The notes below the pieces were generated by a model that saw only the letters and a list, made by a program, of their open reading frames with translations, was not told where the DNA came from and did not search any database. From JBMYRH01 sp049602155 (GTDB taxonomy: Bacteria; Myxococcota_A; UBA9042; PHBI01; JBMYRH01), in assembly GCA_049602155.1 (NCBI GenBank), contig JBMYRH010000013.1:116811-180810 (forward strand): DNA of 64,000 nt, given 5' to 3'. Shown here piece after piece: positions 18,258 through 25,492 of the stretch (positions are counted from its first letter, which is position 1; every line of letters starts with the position of its first letter). Both the position numbers and the translations under genes were made by a program.

Positions 18258-19031
18258 ATGACGGCGGATGTAGCCGGACACGACGCAGCGCACGGCCACC
18301 ATGATGATCATCACGATGACCATCACCACGAGCACCGGCTGAGACCGGACGAGTGGCCAGAAGAAGAACTGTATAAGCGCGCGAGTGCGGGCAAAGTCGG
18401 GATGTGGATCTTCCTCCTCTCCGATGCGCTCATGTTTGCGGGCTTTCTTTTGGCGTACGGCATCATGCGCGGCTCGGCTACGTACTGGCGCTGCAGCGAA
18501 GAGGCCGCGAAGCTTATCGGGTGCACAGGTGGGAACGGCCTCCCGGTTGAGCCCATCCTCGGCATCAATTTCACGGCCGGCCTGACCTTTCTGCTCATCT
18601 GTTCCAGCGTCTCCATGGTCTTCGCCTTCGCGGCTTCGCAGGACAATGATCGGAAGGGCTTGGTCAAGTGGCTCAACCTCACCATTTTCGGTGGCGCGCT
18701 CTTCCTCGTCGGCCAGTACTACGAGTACTTCGGGCTCCTCGGTTTCCCTGGACTCATCGAGCAAGGCCTAGTCTTCGGCCACAGTGGCTACGCCTCCACA
18801 TTCTATCTGATCACCGCCTTTCATGGCTGCCACGTCCTGAGCGGCGTGATCTACCTCTGCGTCATTCGCTGGCGGGCGGGGCGCGGTGACTTCGACGATG
18901 GCTACACAAGCGAAGTTGAACTCGTCGGGCTCTTCTGGCACTTCGTGGACCTCGTCTGGATTATCGTCTTCACGCTGATCTACCTCGTGCCGGAGATGCC
19001 ACCGTTGGTCCCCGGCGGCGGTGCAGGATAA
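18258..19031 (+). CDS. coxC: Heme-copper oxidase subunit III (first copy)
   Basis: 257 residues from ATG 18258 with TAGGAG ahead. The N-terminus is His/Asp-rich (HGHHDDHHDDHHHEH, near residues 12-26), a possible metal-binding tail not typical of the family. Six to seven helices follow, with KVGMWIFLLSDALMFAGFL and HGCHVLSGVIYL as family signatures. Subunit III of A-type oxidases stabilises subunit I and its proton uptake. First gene of the oxidase operon, which also has a second subunit III gene at 22471. Confidence 0.9.
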   Translation: MTADVAGHDAAHGHHDDHHDDHHHEHRLRPDEWPEEELYKRASAGKVGMWIFLLSDALMFAGFLLAYGIMRGSATYWRCSEEAAKLIGCTGGNGLPVEPILGINFTAGLTFLLICSSVSMVFAFAASQDNDRKGLVKWLNLTIFGGALFLVGQYYEYFGLLGFPGLIEQGLVFGHSGYASTFYLITAFHGCHVLSGVIYLCVIRWRAGRGDFDDGYTSEVELVGLFWHFVDLVWIIVFTLIYLVPEMPPLVPGGGAG

Positions 19032-19042
19032 GGGAGGCTCCA

Positions 19043-19360
19043 ATGTCAGACGCACATTCAGAAGGGCATCACGATCACCGGAAGCTCTACATCAAGATCT
19101 TCTGGATCTTGTTGATCTTGACGATCGTCGAGGTGGCTGTCGCCGAGCTCTCGATGAGCCAGGGAGCGATGATCGCTGCCTTGAGCGGCCTCGCCATCTA
19201 CAAGGCAGCCCTGGTGGCCATTCACTACATGCACCTTGGCGCAGAGGGTAAGTGGCTCCGCTACACCGTCTACGGTGTGGGCATTATTCCCGTCGTGTAC
19301 GCGTTTGTACTCATTGCAGAGGGCGCATGGCGCCTATTGCGCAATGCGGGGGTTGCTTAG
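19043..19360 (+). CDS. coxD: Cytochrome c oxidase subunit IV family protein
   Basis: 105 residues with three membrane helices (KIFWILLILTIVEVAVAEL; AMIAALSGLAIYKAALVAIHYMHL; YGVGIIPVVYAFVLIAEG). The KAALVAIHYMHL motif is typical of the prokaryotic subunit IV/CtaF family of A-type oxidases. His-rich N-terminus (SEGHHDHRK). It ends one base before the next GTG start. Confidence 0.85.
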   Translation: MSDAHSEGHHDHRKLYIKIFWILLILTIVEVAVAELSMSQGAMIAALSGLAIYKAALVAIHYMHLGAEGKWLRYTVYGVGIIPVVYAFVLIAEGAWRLLRNAGVA

Positions 19361-19615
19361 GTGAGACGAACGCGGAACATCCTTTCTTGGTGTGTCACGG
19401 CGATGGTCCTACTGACCTGTTCGACGGCTCTGGCATGTCCTTACTGCGTGGGACGAGACAAAGACGAGGTAGCCACAACGCTGGTGATCGTCGGGATGGT
19501 CTCTGTCCCCTTCATGATCGTCGCGGTGACCGGTTGGATTATCCGGCGCGCCAACACTGACGTAGAGAGCGTGCACCAGCGCGCGATGAGTACGAATGCA
19601 AGCGAGGTCTGCTGA
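19361..19615 (+). CDS. Small membrane protein with CPYC motif
   Basis: 84 residues beginning with GTG directly after the upstream stop. A signal-like helix (about 6-25) ends in ALACPYCVG, with Cys26 and Cys29 exposed near its end; a second helix spans about 38-58. A CxxC at the membrane surface in an oxidase operon suggests copper handling or thiol redox work in CuA assembly, but no known family is recognised. It stops one base before the subunit II ATG, so it is part of the operon. Confidence 0.65.
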   Translation: MRRTRNILSWCVTAMVLLTCSTALACPYCVGRDKDEVATTLVIVGMVSVPFMIVAVTGWIIRRANTDVESVHQRAMSTNASEVC

Positions 19616-19616
19616 G

Positions 19617-20471
19617 ATGAAGAAGACGGCGACTTCCCTCCGGCGGCTGCTCTTTGCCGCGCTCAGCTTGGGCCTGATGCTCAGCAGCGGCGCAGCGTGG
19701 GCGGCGGTCGAGTTGGAGCATAAAGACGGCTTTGGGTATCCCAAAGACATCTCGATCGATGGCTGGCGCATCGACTGGTTGATCGACATCACGATGATCT
19801 TCGTGACGATCCTCTTCGTCATCATGTGCCTCTGGCTGGCGTACTGCTGGTTCTTCCACGATGAGAACCATGCTGCGGACTACGATCACGGTCAGTCAAA
19901 ACACCACGTCCTGACCGCCGTCATCCTGTCCTCGGTCATCTTCTGGGTCGTGGACGGCAACTTGCTCGTGAACTCGGTGGTCGACGTTCGAGACGCGTTT
20001 TGGAACTTCGACATTCCGAACGACGATCCCGACACCGTCCGGATCCAAGTGAACGGACGCCAATGGGCCTGGCAGGGGCGCTACGCGGGGACCGACAACG
20101 CGTTTGGCACCGCAGACGACATCGTCATCTTGAACGACTTCAAGGTGCCGGTGGACACGCCCGTATACATGCAGTTGGCCGCGACGGACGTGATTCACGC
20201 GTTCTATCTGCCCAACTTGCGAAACAAGATCGACGCCGTGCCAGGCATGATCAACCGAATGTGGTTCGAAGCCACCGAGTCACGCGAAGTCGACATCGGC
20301 TGTGCGCAGCACTGTGGCACCAACCACTACAAAATGAAGGGCAAGCTCTCGATCCTGCCGAAGGACGAGTTCAAAGCCTGGTATGCCCAGGCGAGCGTCA
20401 ACGCGCAGCGGGCCTACGATCCAAACGACGTGGACGCCAACTGGGCGTGGCCATGGGCGAAGGGGGAGTAA
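19617..20471 (+). CDS. coxB: Cytochrome c oxidase subunit II (CuA)
   Basis: 284 residues from ATG 19617. Signal peptide 1-29, two membrane helices (about 52-78 and 98-121), then a cupredoxin domain with the aromatic WAWQGRY and all CuA side-chain ligands: His194, Cys229, Cys233, His237, Met240 in CAQHCGTNHYKM. Position 231 is Gln instead of the usual backbone-ligand Glu. No cytochrome c domain is fused. It receives electrons from a periplasmic c-type cytochrome or ACIII-like complex. Confidence 0.93.
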   Translation: MKKTATSLRRLLFAALSLGLMLSSGAAWAAVELEHKDGFGYPKDISIDGWRIDWLIDITMIFVTILFVIMCLWLAYCWFFHDENHAADYDHGQSKHHVLTAVILSSVIFWVVDGNLLVNSVVDVRDAFWNFDIPNDDPDTVRIQVNGRQWAWQGRYAGTDNAFGTADDIVILNDFKVPVDTPVYMQLAATDVIHAFYLPNLRNKIDAVPGMINRMWFEATESREVDIGCAQHCGTNHYKMKGKLSILPKDEFKAWYAQASVNAQRAYDPNDVDANWAWPWAKGE

Positions 20472-20472
20472 C

Positions 20473-22467
20473 GTGAGCGACCAGCTGGCTCTGTACCAGA
20501 ATCTACAGCCGATGCATCACGAGCCGACCAAGTTCGTGTGGAAGTATCTGTTCACAGTCGACCACAAGGTCATCGCTAAGCAGTTCTTATGGACTGGCTT
20601 GGCCTTCCTCTTCTTGGGTGGCCTGCTCGCCATGGGCATCCGCTGGCAGTGGGCGTTCCCTAACGAGCCGATCCCGGGGGGCACGCTCTTCATGCCCGAG
20701 ACGGGCGGCGTGATCGGGCCGGCGAACTACGCCTCAACGTTCACGATGCACGGCCTCATCATGATCTTCTGGGCGATCACCCCAGGGTTGATTGGCTGCT
20801 TCGGGAACTTCTGCATTCCCCTCATGATCGGCGCGAGGGACATGGCGTTCCCGAAGCTGAACATGTACTCGTTCTGGACGTTTGCGCTGTCTGGCGTACT
20901 CGTCGTGGCCTGCTTCTTCGTGCCCTTCGGTGCGGCTGGTGCAGGTTGGACAACTTACCCGCCTCTCTCTACCAACGTCGGCACCCCAGGCTGGGGCCAG
21001 TCGCTCGTTGTGACCGCGATCTTCGTGACAGGCGTCGCGACAATCATGGGCTCGGTTAACTACGTGACGACCGTGATTCGCTTGAGGGCGCCCGGGATGG
21101 GCTACTTTAAGATGCCACTGACGGTTTGGGGCCTCTGGCTGACCGCCATCCTGAACGTGCTCTTCGTCCCGGTACTCGGTGCCGCCGGACTCTTGCTCGT
21201 GTTCGATCGCACCTTTGGGACGGACTTCTTCATCGCCGGTGCGCAGGGCTCGGGTGACCCGATCCTCTTCCAGCACCTCTTCTGGATCTTCGGGCACCCC
21301 GAAGTTTACATCCTCATCCTCCCCGCTTGGGGCATCATGGGTGACCTCCTGTCGTTCTTCTCCCGTAAGCCGGCCTTCTGGTACCGAGGCTCTTGCTTCG
21401 CGATGATCGCGGTGACGGTGTTGAGCGCGGTTGTCTACGGCCACCACATGTTCGACACCGGAATGAGCCCGCTGCTTGGGCATGGTTTCATGCTCTTGAC
21501 GCTCATCATCTCGGTCCCTGCTGAGATGCTCTTCCTGAACTGGCTGCATACGATTTGGAAAGGCTCGATGCGTAAGGACACGCCGATGCTCTTCGGGCTC
21601 GGTGCAGTGTTTGTGTTCGGCCTTGGCGGGTTGACAGGCATCTTCCTCGGGACGATCTCCACCGACATCTACCTGCACGACACCATGTTCGTGGTCGGCC
21701 ACTTCCACTTCACCATGGCGGCTGCCAGCCTCTTGGGCATGTTCGCGGGGATCTACTTCTGGTACCCGAAGATGTTCGGTCGAATGATGGACGAGACCCT
21801 CGGCAAGATTCACTACTGGGGCACGGTTATCACCATCACGGTGACCTTCACGGGGCAGATGATGGTCGGCTATGCAGGTCAGCAGCGACGCCTCTGGGAT
21901 CCTTACCAGTACGCCTACGTGAAAAACCTGCAGGACCTCAACATCGGCACCAGCATGGCGGCCTTCGCCATGTTCGCCTTCCAGTTCGCCTTCATTTGGA
22001 ACTTCTGCGTGAGCATGTGGCGGGGCAAGAAGGCCTCGAACAACCCATGGAACGTGGGCACGCTCGAGTGGACGACGACTTCGCCGCCGCCCAACTACAA
22101 CTTCAAGGTTGTGCCGCACGTGCACTGGGGACCACATGAGTTCTCCAACCCGGCGCTGATGGAGGCATTGGGGCGCGACTTTGTGATGCAGGACGAGGTC
22201 GTCCCTGGCTTTGGTGACGAGGGTGACAAGATGCCCCTGCCCGAGGCCGCTCCTGAGGTCGATGAGTCGCCCGCTGAGAGCGTGGAGGCAGACGCCGCAC
22301 CGATGGCTGAGAGCGCTGTGGCACCGGAAGCTGAGGTCGCAGAGGCCGAGGCGGCTCCCGCCGCGGCCGAGTCAGGACCCGCAGAGGTCGTCGACCTCCC
22401 CACCGCCGAGGAGGCCGAAGAGGTCGCCGAAGCAGACAGCGCCGGTAAGGCCGAGTCGGGGAGCTAG
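20473..22467 (+). CDS. coxA: Cytochrome c oxidase subunit I, A1 type, with acidic C-terminal tail
   Basis: 664 residues from the GTG at 20473, one base after the subunit II stop. Heme and copper ligands are in MHGLIMIF, HPEVY (275-279), GHHMF and VGHFHF. HPEVY keeps the D-channel Glu and GARDMAFPKLN keeps the D-channel Asp/Asn, so this is an A1-type proton pump. The last 78 or so residues form an Ala/Glu/Pro-rich acidic tail absent from ordinary subunits I. It reduces O2 to water using cytochrome c electrons. Confidence 0.95.
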   Translation: MSDQLALYQNLQPMHHEPTKFVWKYLFTVDHKVIAKQFLWTGLAFLFLGGLLAMGIRWQWAFPNEPIPGGTLFMPETGGVIGPANYASTFTMHGLIMIFWAITPGLIGCFGNFCIPLMIGARDMAFPKLNMYSFWTFALSGVLVVACFFVPFGAAGAGWTTYPPLSTNVGTPGWGQSLVVTAIFVTGVATIMGSVNYVTTVIRLRAPGMGYFKMPLTVWGLWLTAILNVLFVPVLGAAGLLLVFDRTFGTDFFIAGAQGSGDPILFQHLFWIFGHPEVYILILPAWGIMGDLLSFFSRKPAFWYRGSCFAMIAVTVLSAVVYGHHMFDTGMSPLLGHGFMLLTLIISVPAEMLFLNWLHTIWKGSMRKDTPMLFGLGAVFVFGLGGLTGIFLGTISTDIYLHDTMFVVGHFHFTMAAASLLGMFAGIYFWYPKMFGRMMDETLGKIHYWGTVITITVTFTGQMMVGYAGQQRRLWDPYQYAYVKNLQDLNIGTSMAAFAMFAFQFAFIWNFCVSMWRGKKASNNPWNVGTLEWTTTSPPPNYNFKVVPHVHWGPHEFSNPALMEALGRDFVMQDEVVPGFGDEGDKMPLPEAAPEVDESPAESVEADAAPMAESAVAPEAEVAEAEAAPAAAESGPAEVVDLPTAEEAEEVAEADSAGKAESGS

Positions 22468-22470
22468 TAC

Positions 22471-23097
22471 GTGACCGTAATGTCCATGACTGAGGATGAC
22501 GCAATGGGTCAGGAGGCAGCGGTTCACACGCTGCACCCTGAGATCGCGTCGCAGCACCAGACCGCTTATATCGGAATGGTGATCTTCCTTGGTTCATGGG
22601 CCGTCATGTTTGCCGGGCTCTTCTTTGCCTTCGCGATGCACCGCGTCAACGCCGCCCATTGGCCGCCAGCCAGCCTCCAGTCAGTGCCCTTTGGGCTACC
22701 GGTCGCGAGCACCGTACTGATTGCATTGAGCAGTCTCGCGCTGGCGCGCTACGGTCGACTGGTGAGCACCGGAGAGCGCCAAGAGCAGCGCCGGTGGTTG
22801 CTACGCACGATCGCCCTTGGGGTGACCTTCTGTGGTGTACAAGTGTTCCTCTGGCACGGGGTTCATACCTCGGGCCTGATCCCGAGTTCAGGTCATTTTG
22901 TGGGTCATCTCTACTTGATGACCGGCTTTCATGCCCTGCATGTGCTCGTTGGTGTGGGTCTGCTCCTGCGCCTTATCCCAATCACGGATGCGGGTCCCTC
23001 GCCTCGTTTGGCGACCAACGCACGGTTAGTGTCCATGTTCTGGCACTTCGTGGGTGTGGCTTGGTTCCTCATCTTCCTTCTCCTCTTCGTCCTGTGA
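22471..23097 (+). CDS. Heme-copper oxidase subunit III (second copy)
   Basis: 208 residues; GTG 22471 is 3 bases after the subunit I stop, with an ATG at 22480 as an alternative. About five helices with HFVGHLYLMTGFHALHVLVG, the subunit III signature. It is shorter and quite different from the 18258 copy, so the operon encodes two divergent subunit III proteins. Both may be built into one complex, each with part of the helices, or they may be used alternatively; sequence does not decide. Confidence 0.85.
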   Translation: MTVMSMTEDDAMGQEAAVHTLHPEIASQHQTAYIGMVIFLGSWAVMFAGLFFAFAMHRVNAAHWPPASLQSVPFGLPVASTVLIALSSLALARYGRLVSTGERQEQRRWLLRTIALGVTFCGVQVFLWHGVHTSGLIPSSGHFVGHLYLMTGFHALHVLVGVGLLLRLIPITDAGPSPRLATNARLVSMFWHFVGVAWFLIFLLLFVL

Positions 23098-23105
23098 GGC
23101 ACTCC

Positions 23106-24242
23106 ATGGGCCGGGCCCTTTTGGCGTTCCTTGGCGCCGCTCTTCTCGCCATCTCTGCGGCGGGTTGCCAATACGGCGATCCCGAGCCGTTCTCCGAGCC
23201 CTTTTGGGTCGTCGGTGGTGAAATCGATGCCGATACTTTGAACCGCGGCATGGAGAGCTACACGCTCTACTGCTACGCCTGCCATGGATGGCACGGTGAT
23301 GGGAATGGTCCTGCGTCTTTCGCGCTCCGTCCACCACCCCGTGATTTCCGGAACGGTTTGTTCAAGTTCGCGGGTGCAGCTGAGGGCGACGGCCTACCGC
23401 ACGACGTGGAGCTCGAGCGGGTGATCAAGCACGGCCTCAACGGCACGGCGATGCTGCCTTGGGACATCTCTCCCGAGACGCTCAATGACATCATTCAGTA
23501 CATCAAGACGTTCTCACGCGACGGCGAAGGCTACCGTGACCCTGACAGTGAGTTGGCCCCTAAGTTCGTGTTCACCGATGACCCTTGGGTTGGCAAAGAG
23601 GACGCAGCGGTTCAGATGGGGAAAGACGTCTACCACGGCAAAGCGAAGTGCTGGACCTGCCATTCTTCCTTCGAGTCGCCTGAGGGGATCGTCGCTGCCG
23701 GGAAGATCTATAAGCAAGACATTCAGGACATCCCGGGACCCGATGAGCTCTTCGAGCCGAAACTTCAGGACTCGAAGTACACGACGCGCGTACGTCACCC
23801 GGTCTACACCCGGAAAGACGGCATCCCCTGTAAGACGGACGCGGACTGCGACACCGACAAGCAGCAGGTGTGCGATCAGAGCTACGCACTACAGATGATC
23901 GGCCCCCGCATCTTCCAGGACGAAGAGGGCGTGAATGGGCGCTGCATCCACAAGGTGCGCTATTTCCCACCGGACTTCACCATGAACAGTGTCCGGAGCT
24001 ACCGACCCCCGACCCCAGAAGAGGTCGCGGAGGGCGAGAACTTGGACCGCGGTCGGAAGGACCTCTACCGCACCCTCGTGAGTGGCCTCGCTGGTACGGC
24101 GATGAATGGCTGGAAGGGCGTCCTGACTGACGATGAGATCTGGGCGACGGCGTATTACGTTGAGTCGTTGATCGAGCAGAAGGACAGTGTCCCGGCTTGG
24201 GAAGCGAAGAACCGGCTGAAGTCGGCGAGCGCTAAGAAATAG
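23106..24242 (+). CDS. Diheme cytochrome c lipoprotein of the oxidase operon
   Basis: 378 residues from ATG 23106. Lipobox ISAAGC with Cys21, so it is membrane-tethered in the periplasm. Hemes: CYACH at 56-60 and CWTCH at 182-186. Met ligands are plausible in TAMLPW and TAMNGW. A Cys-containing insertion (CKTDADCDTDKQQVC) lies in the second half. It ends the operon, just before a strong terminator, and is the natural electron donor to CuA. Confidence 0.85.
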   Translation: MGRALLAFLGAALLAISAAGCQYGDPEPFSEPFWVVGGEIDADTLNRGMESYTLYCYACHGWHGDGNGPASFALRPPPRDFRNGLFKFAGAAEGDGLPHDVELERVIKHGLNGTAMLPWDISPETLNDIIQYIKTFSRDGEGYRDPDSELAPKFVFTDDPWVGKEDAAVQMGKDVYHGKAKCWTCHSSFESPEGIVAAGKIYKQDIQDIPGPDELFEPKLQDSKYTTRVRHPVYTRKDGIPCKTDADCDTDKQQVCDQSYALQMIGPRIFQDEEGVNGRCIHKVRYFPPDFTMNSVRSYRPPTPEEVAEGENLDRGRKDLYRTLVSGLAGTAMNGWKGVLTDDEIWATAYYVESLIEQKDSVPAWEAKNRLKSASAKK

Positions 24243-24267
24243 CGGTCCTTTATCGGCGTGTAACTTT

Positions 24268-24301
24268 GAGCCGCGCGGCGTTGCTGCGCGGCTCTTTTTT
24301 T
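24268..24301 (+). terminator. Rho-independent terminator of the oxidase operon
   Basis: A perfect 9-bp stem (GAGCCGCGC at 24268-24276 with GCGCGGCTC at 24286-24294), 9-base loop, then seven T. It lies 25 bases after the stop of the diheme cytochrome gene. Confidence 0.93.
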
Positions 24302-24303
24302 CG

Positions 24304-25323
24304 CTATCGGTGCGCTTTGACCGTTCGACGTGCCCGGGCCAAGGCCACCAGTAGCCATAGCAAAAGAGCCTCGTAAGGCAGGTGTGGCGCCCCTTGGCAG
24401 CCTGCAGAGACGCTCGACGTCTCGGAGCGCTCTACGGACCCAAGCTCCATCATGCGCTCTGTGCACTCTCCAGCGGCTCCTGTGGCCATAGTTTGGGTAA
24501 TCCATGCATGGTGGCTTGAGATGCGTACATAGCGCTCTGTGACGCCGTATACGTCAATCTGACTGCTATCCTCTGAGCTCTCCTGAAATGAGCTGACCCC
24601 GAGCAGACGAAGACCGCCGGAGCACGCGATGCGACCAAGGGGGTCGAGGGACAGCTCTCCACACATGAAGGCAGGGCCACCGCTGTCGCCATCTCCACTG
24701 ATCCCCTCAAGCGGAGAGATCGCTTCATCTGTGGGGGCGTTGAAGGTGAACCCAAGGAGTGATTCGCTCACGAAATCGATCGTGTTCGTAGCGTTTCGAA
24801 AGGGGCCGCCCGGGGTGTCCCCGTCGGAGCCAAGCTCACCAGTTCCGGGTGCGCCGCGCCCCACAAAGACGATGACCTTCCCCTGTTCATCACGCTGATC
24901 GTAGAGGCGCGGGTAGGCGTCGAGCGCGGGCCATGGCGGGCTTGGGAAGTGAACGAGGCCGAGGTCGTGGGGACTCTCGTCAGAATAAAAGCAGGGATGT
25001 GGCGCCCATCGGTCGAAGGCGACGTCCTCGTAGATTACGCCAGCGACCTCGATGCGCAGCGTGCCTTGGGCGAACTCGTCGGCGCCGTGAGCTGCGGTTA
25101 AGGCCCAGTGTCGGCTCAACAGAGTTGCGCTCAGGCTCGCGGTCTCGGCGACGCCCGCTTCTGCAGGCCACAGGAAGGTCAAGACGGAGGGGTAGTGGTC
25201 ACTCTGGGCACCATAGATCCCAGGATCGATGTCATGCCTGATGACGATTGCGCCCGCGGTCGAGCTAGGAACGAGGAGCATCAGGATCGAGAGCGGAACC
25301 AGGGTGTTCTTAATCGCGCGCAT
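24304..25323 (-). CDS. Secreted trypsin-like serine protease with MYXO-CTERM-like tail
   Basis: 339 residues from the ATG at 25323, preceded by GGAGGAAG. Signal peptide 1-24. Catalytic triad: His79 in TAAHGA, Asp120 in HDLGLV, Ser214 in GDSGGP. The C-terminus has a Cys (AGCQG), a hydrophobic helix (LLLWLLVALARA) and a basic end, the layout of MYXO-CTERM or related sorting tails. It is placed end to start against the oxidase operon terminator. Substrate unknown. Confidence 0.85.
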   Translation of the reverse strand: MRAIKNTLVPLSILMLLVPSSTAGAIVIRHDIDPGIYGAQSDHYPSVLTFLWPAEAGVAETASLSATLLSRHWALTAAHGADEFAQGTLRIEVAGVIYEDVAFDRWAPHPCFYSDESPHDLGLVHFPSPPWPALDAYPRLYDQRDEQGKVIVFVGRGAPGTGELGSDGDTPGGPFRNATNTIDFVSESLLGFTFNAPTDEAISPLEGISGDGDSGGPAFMCGELSLDPLGRIACSGGLRLLGVSSFQESSEDSSQIDVYGVTERYVRISSHHAWITQTMATGAAGECTERMMELGSVERSETSSVSAGCQGAPHLPYEALLLWLLVALARARRTVKAHR

Positions 25324-25492
25324 ACTTCCTCCGCCAAACGGGGTGGGCATGCATTTAGTGCGGACTCTTGACCGAGATTGATCAGAAGAAATCGACCCTG
25401 CCGGAAAATGGCCAGTAAACAGAGCCACTTACGTGGTCTGGGCCAAGGCCTCCGAGAGGTCGAGTCGAGTGCGCGGAACTAGAGCGGCGCGG

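Noticed and set aside
20734..22137. 467-residue open frame on the minus strand over oxidase subunit I
   Set aside because: Shadow of a highly biased coding frame: rich in Arg, His, Glu and Asp, no domain, and opposite to a certain gene.
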